Shown: positions 28,249 to 36,118 of the stretch, piece by piece | Numbering within the stretch: the stretch's first letter is position 1 | Layout of the letters: every line of letters begins with the position of its first letter | Assembly (NCBI GenBank): GCA_016710335.1 | Contig: JADJXQ010000004.1 | Span: 248,001-312,000 of the forward strand | Direction: 5' to 3' | From: Rhodospirillales bacterium | GTDB lineage: Bacteria; Pseudomonadota; Alphaproteobacteria; Rhodospirillales; Defluviicoccaceae | Length of the DNA stretch: 64,000 nt | Translations under genes and position numbers: made by a program | The notes under the pieces: model-generated | Database searches by the model: none | Told to the model about the DNA's origin: nothing | The model's input: the letters and a program-made list of their open reading frames with translations, nothing else

Positions 28249-30578
28249 GCGACACGACCGATAGGGCCGCGTCGGACGAAGCCAAAGTTCCTGAAGCCGC
28301 AGCCGAAGGCGGCGGCGCGACGTCGCGAGACACAGCCGCCCGCGAGCGGCCGGCGCGGCGGCGCGCGTCGCGTCGCTCCTCCGCGCGCGCCAGCGGCCCG
28401 CTCGAACCTGTCGAGCCTGCCGCCGCCGCGGACGCCGAAAGCGACCCGGCCGAACCCCGTTTCGACCTCCGCTCGCCCGAATTGTACCTGAACCGCGAGC
28501 TGACATGGCTGGAGTTCAACCGGAGGGTGCTGCACGAAGCCCGCGATCCGCGCACGCCGCTGTTGGAGCGGGTCAAGTTCCTGGCCATCGCCGCCAACAA
28601 CATGGACGAGTTCTTCATGAAGCGGATCGGCGGCCTCAAGCAGCAGATCGGCGCCGGCGTCCACAAGCTGACCGTCGACGGCCGCACGCCGAGCCAGCAA
28701 CTGGAGGCGTGCCGGACGGTGATCGCTCAGTTCATGGCGGACAAGCGGGAAGCCTATCTGGAGCTGCTCGACATTCTTGACGCCCACGACATCCGCATCC
28801 GGCGGTTTGAGGATCTCACCGGCGCGGAACGGAAGGAGGTCCTCGGCTTCTACCACGACAACATTTTTCCGTTGCTGACCCCGCTCGCCATCGATCCGGC
28901 GCATCCGTTTCCGTTCATTTCCAACCTGTCCCTCAACCTCCTGGTCACGCTCCGCTTCCCCGGCGAGATGCAACTCACCATGGCGCGCATCAAGGTGCCG
29001 GTCGGTGGCGATGTCCCCCGCCTCATTCGGGTCGGCACGCACAACCATTTCGTGCTGCTGGAAGACGTCGTTTCACAGTGCCTGGAGGAATTATTCCCGG
29101 GAATGACGGTGGAGACGGTGGAATTCTTCCGCGTGACGCGCAACGCCAACACCGATCGCGACGAGGAGCACGCCGAAGACCTTCTGGCGATGATCGAGGC
29201 CGAACTGCGGGAGCGGCGGTTCGCGCCGATCGTCCGTCTCGAAGCCCAGACCGGCATCGACCCGGACCACCGCGGCATGCTCGCCGCGGAACTCGGCCTC
29301 GATGTGGACTACGACGTCTACGAGCGGGATGTGATCATCGGCATGCGCGACCTGATGGAGCTGGCGCAGATCGATCTCCCCGAGCTGCACGATCCGCCCC
29401 ACGAGGCGATCACCAACGTCAGGCTGCAAGATCGCGACAACGTCTTTCACATCATCCGCGAGTCCGGGCCGATCCTGCTGCACCACCCGTATGAATCGTT
29501 CGTCACCTCGGTCAGCCGCTTCGTCCGCGAGGCGGCGGAAGATCCAAAGGTGCGGGCGATCAAGATGTCCCTCTACCGCACCTCCGCGGATACCCAGATC
29601 ATCGATTATCTGATCGAGGCGGCGCGCAACGGCAAGCAGGTGGCGGTGGTGGTGGAACTGAAGGCGCGCTTTGACGAAGCCGCCAACATCCAGTGGGCGT
29701 CGCGCATGGAGGAAGCGGGCATCCACGTCACCTACGGCGTCCTCGGCCTCAAGACCCACTGCAAGCTCGTGCTGGTGGTCCGCCGCGACTACAACGGCCT
29801 CAGGCGCTACGCCCACATCGGCACCGGCAACTACCACGCCGGGACGGCGCGCCTGTACAGCGATCTCGGTCTGCTGACGTGTGATCCCCCGATCGGCCAG
29901 GATCTCACCGAGCTGTTCAACTATCTCACCACCGGCTGCCGCCCGGCCCGCAACTACCGCCGCATCCTCGCCGCTCCCAATCTGATGAAACGGGCGCTGC
30001 TGGGCCGAATCGACCGCGAGATCGCCTTGCATAGCGCGGAGGCGCCCGGCCTGATCCGCTTCAAGGCCAACGCGCTCGAAGACCCGGACATCGTCGAGGC
30101 ACTGTACCGCGCCTCGCAGGCGGGGGTTCGGGTGGATCTCATCATCCGCGACACCTGCCGGCTGCGCCCGGGCATCCCGGGCCTCTCGGAAACGATCACG
30201 GTGATCAGCATCGTCGGCCGCTTTCTGGAGCACGCGCGCATCTACTATTTTCAGAACGGCGGCGAGGAGGAGTATTTCATCGGGTCCGCCGACCTGATGA
30301 CCCGCAACCTCGAGATGCGGGTCGAGGTGGTGGTGCCGATCCAGCTTATGACGCTTCGCAAGGAACTCGGCCATATCCTGGAAGCGCAACTTCGCGACCA
30401 GCGTTCCGCGTGGGAGATGCAGCCGGACGGCAGCTATGTGCAGCGCCAGCCATCGAGCGGGCGCGAGGAGCGCTCCTGCCAGGACAGCCTGATCCACGTC
30501 GCCAAGCTACGCACCGAGCGTGCCAAGCGCCTCCGCAAAGTCAAACCCCGCGCCTTCGCCAGACGAGCGCCGAAGTAG
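28245..30578 (+). CDS. ppk1: Polyphosphate kinase 1
   Basis: 777 residues, slightly longer than usual because of an Ala/Arg/Glu-rich N-terminal extension of about 65 residues before LYLNRELTWLEFNRRVL. The PLD-like catalytic domains hold the HxK-type motifs LKTHCKLVLVV near 502 and LEHARIYYFQNGG near 661, and IGTGNYHAGTARLYSDLGLLT near 524. The enzyme reversibly polymerises phosphate from ATP at the inner membrane. Co-transcribed with pap. The extended, charged N-terminus is probably disordered. Confidence 0.95.
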   Translation: MSDTTDRAASDEAKVPEAAAEGGGATSRDTAARERPARRRASRRSSARASGPLEPVEPAAAADAESDPAEPRFDLRSPELYLNRELTWLEFNRRVLHEARDPRTPLLERVKFLAIAANNMDEFFMKRIGGLKQQIGAGVHKLTVDGRTPSQQLEACRTVIAQFMADKREAYLELLDILDAHDIRIRRFEDLTGAERKEVLGFYHDNIFPLLTPLAIDPAHPFPFISNLSLNLLVTLRFPGEMQLTMARIKVPVGGDVPRLIRVGTHNHFVLLEDVVSQCLEELFPGMTVETVEFFRVTRNANTDRDEEHAEDLLAMIEAELRERRFAPIVRLEAQTGIDPDHRGMLAAELGLDVDYDVYERDVIIGMRDLMELAQIDLPELHDPPHEAITNVRLQDRDNVFHIIRESGPILLHHPYESFVTSVSRFVREAAEDPKVRAIKMSLYRTSADTQIIDYLIEAARNGKQVAVVVELKARFDEAANIQWASRMEEAGIHVTYGVLGLKTHCKLVLVVRRDYNGLRRYAHIGTGNYHAGTARLYSDLGLLTCDPPIGQDLTELFNYLTTGCRPARNYRRILAAPNLMKRALLGRIDREIALHSAEAPGLIRFKANALEDPDIVEALYRASQAGVRVDLIIRDTCRLRPGIPGLSETITVISIVGRFLEHARIYYFQNGGEEEYFIGSADLMTRNLEMRVEVVVPIQLMTLRKELGHILEAQLRDQRSAWEMQPDGSYVQRQPSSGREERSCQDSLIHVAKLRTERAKRLRKVKPRAFARRAPK

Positions 30579-30652
30579 GTCGACAAAGCAGGTCAGCAGG
30601 GGTCAGCTATGACACGCTCGATCGCGGCACAACGCCCGCTTCGATAGCGGCA

Positions 30653-31153
30653 TCAGCGTTCGAACCACGTCGACGTGTCGCAGCCGCAAATGAACCGGAC
30701 GCGAATGCCGGTTTCGAAAAGCGTCTCGCGATGATTCAGCCAGTCGCTGTCGGTCGCATTGACTACCGGTGCGTTTTCCCGCCTCGCCAAAGCAGCGAAC
30801 TTGCGATCACTGCGATCGAAGCCCGCATCTATGAGCGCTTGAGGAAGATCGACGTATTCGCCGTCGTCCCGTTTGGGGAGATCTATGCGCTCGACACGCT
30901 CCGGTGCGCTGTTCAGGAGCGCCTGATAGAACCGGTCGCCGACGCCAGGCTGGCCGCTGGGACGCAAGTGCCTGCGATACTCGTCTTGAATATCGCCGGC
31001 GAGGTCAACGAGAAGCTTGCCCGAAGACAGCAACTCCTGAAGGAACTTCACTGCGGCAATGCGGCAATTGACAGAAGGGGAACCGGTGTTATCCGGACCA
31101 CTGTCGCCGTTGGCGACGATCGGGACGTTCGTGTCCACGACAAACCGGCTCAT
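30653..31153 (-). CDS. PIN-domain protein, partner of the adjacent AAA ATPase
   Basis: 166 residues. The PIN start is clear: MSRFVVDTNVPIV, with catalytic Asp7, then an acidic helix DIQDEYRRHL, and the distal acidic pair in AGFDRSDRKFAALA and NATDSDW, giving the usual four-acid metal site of PIN ribonucleases. The ATG overlaps the stop of the upstream ATPase gene (ATGA), so the two are translationally coupled. The N-terminal insert is longer than in VapC toxins and no VapB-like antitoxin gene is present; the ATPase is the likely regulator. Activity on RNA or DNA is inferred from the fold. Confidence 0.75.
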   Translation of the reverse strand: MSRFVVDTNVPIVANGDSGPDNTGSPSVNCRIAAVKFLQELLSSGKLLVDLAGDIQDEYRRHLRPSGQPGVGDRFYQALLNSAPERVERIDLPKRDDGEYVDLPQALIDAGFDRSDRKFAALARRENAPVVNATDSDWLNHRETLFETGIRVRFICGCDTSTWFER

Positions 31154-32517
31154 TCAGCGGCTTGCATCCGCTTTAGTCGTGCCAGTTCCGCCTCCGCCGC
31201 CTCGGTGAAAGCGTCGCCCATGAACTTGTCGGGCCAATTTCGGATGCTGCCGTAAAGATCCACATCCAGCGGCGTCAGTGTCGAAACACCATTGGCAGCA
31301 TCGCAGAAGTAAAGCTTGACGTCGCTGGCTGGCACAGTTTGCTCTGCGATCCGCCGCTGCAGCCGCAGCAGGAGATGCTCGGAATGGCTCTCGAGGATCA
31401 CCTGCACTTTCCGGTGCGTGGCGGCCTGGATGATGACGTCGGCAAGTCCCGCCTGAGCCAGCGGGTGCAGGTGGATCTCCGGCTGCTCGAGGATCACCGT
31501 AGAACCCTCGGGCACGTACTGCAGCAACGTGACGACGGGCAGAACCTGCGACACGCCGAAGCCCACGTCGGTCAACAGCACCTCGCTGGCGCCGGGGCGA
31601 GTCTTCACCCGCGCCTGCCAGCGGTTTGAGCCGGGAGCGATTTCCACAACGCTGAAGCTGTCGATGAGCCCCATCTCGCGAAGCCAATGCGCAATCAATT
31701 CCTGAAAGGGCCTCTTGCGGGCTTTCTTCCTCAGATTGCGCTCCTCCCCGGCTTCCGTGGCAGCGAGAATGGCATCGATCGCCTTCTCGCCCCGTTGACC
31801 AACATCAGTGGGACGCGAGCGCGCCCAAAGGTAGTCCCGCTTTGGAAACTCCCGAAGCGGACCGAGATAAAAAATCCCGTCGATCTGAGCCTCGTATGCG
31901 GCCTCCAGATCGGCGAGGAAGCCGGCGTTCTGGAAGTACGTCCGAGCCTGATCGGGAAAGGCATAGGACTTGATGGGGCCCGGCAACTGCCATGGACGAC
32001 CCTTAGTCCGAAGAAAGTTGAAGTCCTGTGTGGCGCCTTCCGCTACCGACGCTTCGAGATCAAATTGCGCAACGTCGCCATTCCGGGGCGCCAAACTGAA
32101 ACACATATCGCCCAGATCATAGGAGAGCGTCCGGGCTACGGGAGCCATCTGACGAACGGCGATATCCGCGTGCAGCGTCAACTCGAGGCCTTTGGCAACC
32201 ACGGAGGTCTTGCTCTCGCTCGGATCGCTGAGCGCCAGTTCGTCGGGCAACCGGAAGCTGAGCGACCATTTGATGGCGCCGGTCTCATCATGTTGGTGGA
32301 TGGCGTCCTTGATGGTGCCGAGTTGCACCAGTCCGCCATTCAGTTCGAGGGAGATCTTGCGGTCCGTCGCGTCCTTCGTTTGCTTCATCAGGAGCAGGAA
32401 CTGCAGGAGGCTTGTCTTGCCGGAGGAGTTCGTGCCGAACAGACCCGTGATTGGGCCGCAGGCCATGTCGGCATGTGCCCAGGACTTGAAGTTGGAGAAT
32501 CGAAGTGCCGTCAGCAT
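31150..32517 (-). CDS. OLD-like AAA ATPase (DUF3696-type) coupled to a PIN nuclease
   Basis: 455 residues of the SMC/OLD-like ABC ATPase group. Walker A is LFGTNSSGKTSLLQFLLL (residues 26-43), preceded by the typical ALRFSNFKSW start. The signature and Walker B regions lie near 315-350 (VGFGVSQVLPVV, TVILEQPEIHLHP), followed by the D-loop/switch ESHSEHLLLRLQRRI. The middle has a helical insertion with a LGPLRE-like motif seen in DUF3696 proteins. Such ATPases often sense invaders and control an attached nuclease. It is the first gene of a two-gene unit with the PIN protein, somewhat less GC-rich than the surrounding core genes. Confidence 0.85.
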   Translation of the reverse strand: MLTALRFSNFKSWAHADMACGPITGLFGTNSSGKTSLLQFLLLMKQTKDATDRKISLELNGGLVQLGTIKDAIHQHDETGAIKWSLSFRLPDELALSDPSESKTSVVAKGLELTLHADIAVRQMAPVARTLSYDLGDMCFSLAPRNGDVAQFDLEASVAEGATQDFNFLRTKGRPWQLPGPIKSYAFPDQARTYFQNAGFLADLEAAYEAQIDGIFYLGPLREFPKRDYLWARSRPTDVGQRGEKAIDAILAATEAGEERNLRKKARKRPFQELIAHWLREMGLIDSFSVVEIAPGSNRWQARVKTRPGASEVLLTDVGFGVSQVLPVVTLLQYVPEGSTVILEQPEIHLHPLAQAGLADVIIQAATHRKVQVILESHSEHLLLRLQRRIAEQTVPASDVKLYFCDAANGVSTLTPLDVDLYGSIRNWPDKFMGDAFTEAAEAELARLKRMQAAE

Positions 32518-32692
32518 GCACTACTCTATCGCAGTGCCGGATGCGTCGCACAGCCTTGTTGATCCCCGACCGACCACTGGCTCTGCGTCAATGAGCAGAA
32601 GTTTGGTTCACCGGCTACGCTTCGTTAATCGGCGTGTCGAGGGCACTTGACGCGCCTCCCGCGTACTGCGTGTATCGACAAACTGCGGCGCG

Positions 32693-33178
32693 TCACGCCG
32701 GGTTCTCGCTGCCGCCGTCACCGCCGTCTCCGTCTCCGCCGCGGCCCCGGTCCTCGCCTTCGCCGCTCTTGTGCGGGACGCCGAACAGTTCGAGACGGTG
32801 GCCGACCAGGCGGTAGCCGTGCTGGTCGGCGATCTGGCGTTGCAGCGCCTCGATTTCCGGGCTGGTGAACTCGATGACCGCGCCGGACTGGATGTCGATC
32901 AGATGATCGTGGTGGATCTCGCTGATTTCTTCGTAGCGGGCCCGGCCGTCGCCGAAATCGTGACGCTCCAGGATGTTGGCTTCCTCGAACAGGCGAACGG
33001 TCCGATAGACGGTTGCGATGCTGATGTGCGGGTCGATGCGCACCGACCTCCGGTAGACCTCCTCGACATCCGGGTGGTCATCCGCCTCCGACAACACGCG
33101 GGCGATGATCCGGCGTTGACCGGTCATCTTCATGCCCTTTTCCAAGCATAGTTGCTCGATACGAGATGGCGCCGACAT
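32693..33178 (-). CDS. fur: Fur family metal-dependent transcriptional repressor
   Basis: 161 residues from the ATG at 33178; the longer upstream frame has no homology and runs into mucR. The winged helix shows MTGQRRIIARVLSEADDHPDVEEVYRR and ISIATVYRTVRLFEEANILERHDFGDGRARYE; the metal-binding EISEIHHDHLIDIQSGAVIEF segment follows near 85-105. There is no CxxC structural zinc site, as is usual in alphaproteobacterial Fur/Mur proteins, so iron or manganese could be the ligand. The C-terminus ends in a Gly/Asp-rich, probably flexible tail of about 25 residues. Lies after mucR on the same strand. Confidence 0.9.
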   Translation of the reverse strand: MSAPSRIEQLCLEKGMKMTGQRRIIARVLSEADDHPDVEEVYRRSVRIDPHISIATVYRTVRLFEEANILERHDFGDGRARYEEISEIHHDHLIDIQSGAVIEFTSPEIEALQRQIADQHGYRLVGHRLELFGVPHKSGEGEDRGRGGDGDGGDGGSENPA

Positions 33179-33285
33179 GTGTCCTCCCCCAGCCCGGGTT
33201 TTCCCGGGCGCTACTTCGCGGGCGCCGGCGTTCGCGCCGGCGCCCTGCGGAGCGGCCGCAGTCGTACCTCCTGCACCGCGCTCGA

Positions 33286-33696
33286 TCAATCCTCTCGCCG
33301 CCGCTTGGTCCCGAGGCCGATCTCCTTGGCGAGGTGGCTGCGATGCTTGGCATAGTTCGGAGCGACCATCGGGTAGTCGGCCGGCAGTCCCCAGCGTTCC
33401 TTGTAGTCTTCCGGAGACAGGTCATAGGCGGTCTTGAGGTGCCGCTTGAGCATCTTCAACTTCTTGCCGTCCTCGAGGCAGATGATATAGTCCGGATACA
33501 CCGACTTCTTGACCGGCACGGCCGGCTTGGGACGCTCCGGCTCCACCTGCGCCGAGCCGATCGACGACAGCGTGCTGTAAACGTTCTGAATCAGTTTCGG
33601 AAGATCGGCCAGCGGCACCGGGTTGTTGCCCACATGCGCAGCAACGATCTCCGTCGTCAACTCAAGCACTTCGCTCTGGTTAAGGTTCTCGCTCAT
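33286..33696 (-). CDS. mucR: MucR/Ros family zinc-finger transcriptional regulator
   Basis: 136 residues. The N-terminal helix (LELTTEIVAAHVGNNPVPLADLPKLIQNVYSTL) mediates oligomerisation in this family, and the C-terminal zinc-finger region has ICLEDGKKLKMLKRHLKTAYDLSPEDYKERWGLPADYPMVAPNYAKHRSHLAKEIGLG. MucR proteins are pleiotropic, H-NS-like regulators limited almost entirely to alphaproteobacteria and bind AT-rich promoters. RBS GAGGAAAA precedes the ATG. The intergenic region shared with the divergent tusA-like gene is AT-rich and could be an autoregulatory site. Confidence 0.94.
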   Translation of the reverse strand: MSENLNQSEVLELTTEIVAAHVGNNPVPLADLPKLIQNVYSTLSSIGSAQVEPERPKPAVPVKKSVYPDYIICLEDGKKLKMLKRHLKTAYDLSPEDYKERWGLPADYPMVAPNYAKHRSHLAKEIGLGTKRRRED

Positions 33697-33768
33697 ACAA
33701 AGTTTTCCTCGGGTTTTGAAACGTGGGTCTTACATAAGAAGCGACAGGTTCCAAAACAAGTTTGTAGC

Positions 33769-34044
33769 ATGCATAATAGTTCCAACAACAACTCCGGCGG
33801 CGGCACAGAATTTTTTCTGGATATCACCAGCGAAATGTGCCCGATGACCTTCGTGCGGACTAAGCTGCTGATCGAGCGCATGGCGCCGGGCGCCATCGCC
33901 GAGATCAGGCTGAGCGGGGCGGAACCGCTCCGCAACGTGCCGCGGTCGGTGAGCGCGGCGGGTCATACCGTGTTGAGCCTGGTTGCGGAGAATGCCGACG
34001 CGGGTCCTGCCGGGACGCACCGGCTGCGAATTCAGAAGGCCTGA
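33769..34044 (+). CDS. TusA-family sulfurtransferase-like protein
   Basis: 91 residues from the ATG at 33769. After an Asn/Ser/Gly-rich lead of 12 residues comes the TusA fold: FFLDITSEMCPMTFVRTKLLIERMAPGAIAEIRLSG. The catalytic Cys at about residue 24 is kept, but the usual Cys-Pro-x-Pro reads Cys-Pro-Met-Thr. TusA proteins relay sulfur for tRNA thiolation or cofactor synthesis. It sits divergently from mucR and runs toward rimI, which is convergent with only three bases between stops. Family likely; precise role unknown. Confidence 0.8.
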   Translation: MHNSSNNNSGGGTEFFLDITSEMCPMTFVRTKLLIERMAPGAIAEIRLSGAEPLRNVPRSVSAAGHTVLSLVAENADAGPAGTHRLRIQKA

Positions 34045-34047
34045 TCT

Positions 34048-34587
34048 TCAAGTCGCAGGGTCTGCGGCGGGAACGTCGCGTGCCAGCACCAGTGCATCGC
34101 GCGGCGGCGAAGCCCGGTCACGGTAATAGCCCGCCCGCACGCCTACCTGCTGAAAGCCGTGGCCGCGATAGAGCCTCAACGCGGCGACGTTGTCCGATCC
34201 TACCTCGAGGTAAACCCGCCGCGCCGAGCTTTCCGCCGCATGATCGAGACCGGTTCGCAACAACCGCCCGGCGATGCCCCGCCGCCGCGCCTCCGGCGTC
34301 ACCCCGAGAGAGAGCACCTCCGTCTCGTCCGCGGCGTTGCGGCAGAGGGCGAAACCGCAGGGTGCGTCGGCAACGACGGCGACCAGGCAGAACACCCCCG
34401 GCATGGCGAGAAGATCGGCGACCGAGGAACAGGACCACGCTTCATCGAAGCACCGGTGCTGCAATGCCGCAACCACCTCGGCGGCGCCGGGCGACGGCGC
34501 AGCCAGCCGGACGATGTCCGGCGGCACCGCCGCGGCCGGCCCAGTCTCGGAGGTCACGGCCGCTCCCGGCCCAGTCTCGAACGTCAC
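34048..34587 (-). CDS. rimI: Ribosomal protein S18 alanine N-acetyltransferase
   Basis: 179 residues from the GTG at 34587, which overlaps the tsaB stop as GTGA. The GNAT core is clear: ADETEVLSLGVTPEARRRGIAGRLLRTGL, with the acetyl-CoA loop RRRGIA, followed by VYLEVGSDNVAALRLYRGHGFQQVGVRAGYY. RimI acetylates the N-terminus of S18 and is normally encoded beside tsaB. The first 20 residues hold a near-repeat (GVTFETGPGAA, AVTSETGPAAA) caused by a 30-base direct duplication, absent from typical RimI; a start inside the GNAT domain would leave out the repeat. Confidence 0.88.
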   Translation of the reverse strand: MTFETGPGAAVTSETGPAAAVPPDIVRLAAPSPGAAEVVAALQHRCFDEAWSCSSVADLLAMPGVFCLVAVVADAPCGFALCRNAADETEVLSLGVTPEARRRGIAGRLLRTGLDHAAESSARRVYLEVGSDNVAALRLYRGHGFQQVGVRAGYYRDRASPPRDALVLARDVPAADPAT

Positions 34588-35273
34588 GGCCGTTCCCGGC
34601 CGCTGGCGGCGGCTTGGGTGACTGCGGGAGGGCGCAGATAGAGCGGCGCAGGCATCGGCGAGACGGCGCGGCCATCCCAACGCCGGGCGGCGATTTCGGC
34701 GACCACGCTCGCGCCGGCTTTGCTGGGGGCGGGTGCGGCGCGCGCCGCGAGTCCGCCCTCGACGAGATGGCGCACCACCGACCGGGCAGCATCGCCGGCG
34801 ACAACGACCGGCGGCAACAGCGCCATATGCGCCACCTGATCAAGCGCCACGATTTTCGGATCGTCGAGCGGCGAGCCGTCGTCGGCGAAGGCCTGGGCGA
34901 ACACGTCGCCGCGCCGGGTGTCGATGACGGCGAGGACACTGCCGCCCGACCGCTGCTCCGCCGGCGCCGCCGCCGCGACAGCCTCGAGCGTGCCCACCCC
35001 AAGGCACGGCAAGCCGGCGGCCAACGCGATCCCGCGGGCGGCGGCGAGCCCCACGCGGATGCCGGTGAAGGCGCCCGGACCGATGGTGACGGCGACGAGG
35101 TCGAGGTCTTGAAAGCCGACCCTGGCCGCCGCCATCGTCGCCAGCACCATGGGCATCAAGGCCTCGGCGTGGCCGCGCTCCATCGGTGCGTCATGCTCCG
35201 CCGTCACCCGATCCCCCGCCCACACCGCCGCCGAGCACGATGTCGTCGCGGTATCGACGGCGAGGATCCTCAC
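34584..35273 (-). CDS. tsaB: tRNA threonylcarbamoyladenosine biosynthesis protein TsaB
   Basis: 229 residues with a GTG start. MRILAVDTATTSCSAAVWAGD opens the ASKHA fold, ERGHAEALMPMV follows near 33 and the VTIGPGAFTGIRVGLAAARGIALA segment near 63-86 is diagnostic. TsaB is the non-catalytic partner of TsaD in making t6A37 on ANN-decoding tRNAs. It lies between nfu and rimI, the conserved alphaproteobacterial order, and its stop overlaps the rimI GTG. Confidence 0.92.
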   Translation of the reverse strand: MRILAVDTATTSCSAAVWAGDRVTAEHDAPMERGHAEALMPMVLATMAAARVGFQDLDLVAVTIGPGAFTGIRVGLAAARGIALAAGLPCLGVGTLEAVAAAAPAEQRSGGSVLAVIDTRRGDVFAQAFADDGSPLDDPKIVALDQVAHMALLPPVVVAGDAARSVVRHLVEGGLAARAAPAPSKAGASVVAEIAARRWDGRAVSPMPAPLYLRPPAVTQAAASGRERP

Positions 35274-35320
35274 GTTCCGCTCCGGCGGGCGCGCTCACGC
35301 CCGCCGGCAGCCGGCGCCGG

Positions 35321-35896
35321 CTACCATTCCACCGCCCGAACTTCGGAGATCTCCGGGACGTAGTACTTGAGCATGTTCTCGATGCCGTGCTTGAGGGTGG
35401 CGGTCGAACTCGGGCAGCCGGAGCAGGCACCCTGCATGTGCAGGTAGACGATCCCGTCCTCGAAGCCGTGGAAAATGATGTCGCCGCCATCCTGGGCGAC
35501 CGCCGGGCGCACCCGCGTGTCCAGCAGTTCCTTGATCTGCGCGACGATGGCGTCGTCGTCGGCGTCGCCGCCGCCGTACAAGCCGTCACCGCCCTCCGCG
35601 CTCTCCGCGCCCTCGTTGATGACCGGCGCGCCGGAGGAGAAGTGATCCATGATGGCGCCGAGGATGAACGGCTTCATCATATCCCAATCGTGATCCGACA
35701 TCTTGGTGACGGTGACGAAGTCGCTCCCCAGGAACACCCCCGCCACGCCGTCGATCTCGAACAGACGCAGCGCCAGCGGCGAGCGCGCCGCCTCTTCCGG
35801 CCCGGCGAAGTTGGCCGTCCCGCTGGTCATCACGTCGCGGCCGGGAAGAAACTTCCAGGTCGCCGGATTGGGCGTCGCTTCGGTTTGGATGAACAT
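35321..35896 (-). CDS. Nfu-type iron-sulfur carrier protein
   Basis: 191 residues from the ATG at 35896; a preceding in-frame TTG is unlikely. The N-terminal Nfu domain begins MFIQTEATPNPATWKFLPG, and the C-terminal NifU domain has the GACSGCPSSTATLKHGIENML motif, whose CxxC binds a shared [4Fe-4S] cluster in the homodimer. It delivers Fe-S clusters to client enzymes; possible clients in this window are ETF-QO and the lipoic-acid-dependent dehydrogenases via lipoyl synthase. First gene of nfu-tsaB-rimI, with an Asp-rich loop between the domains. Confidence 0.93.
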   Translation of the reverse strand: MFIQTEATPNPATWKFLPGRDVMTSGTANFAGPEEAARSPLALRLFEIDGVAGVFLGSDFVTVTKMSDHDWDMMKPFILGAIMDHFSSGAPVINEGAESAEGGDGLYGGGDADDDAIVAQIKELLDTRVRPAVAQDGGDIIFHGFEDGIVYLHMQGACSGCPSSTATLKHGIENMLKYYVPEISEVRAVEW

Positions 35897-36118
35897 CAAC
35901 AGCCTCGCTTTCGATCAACGGCCGGTGTGGGATATGGCTTGACCCGGAGCCCGTCTCCACGATCAAGACACCGCTATCACATGGCCCGCAAACGGCCAAG
36001 ATCAACCCCGCCGCCGCCGCCGACGATAGATCCCCGATCCCGGGCTTCCCCGGCGCCGCCCTTTCACCGCCGCCCATGATCCGGCCGGCAGCCGCAAGAC
36101 ACTACGGGCGAGACGGCC

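Noticed and set aside
31687..32562. Plus-strand open frame of 291 codons opposite the AAA ATPase
   Set aside because: Antisense shadow with no domain; the minus-strand ATPase is certain.
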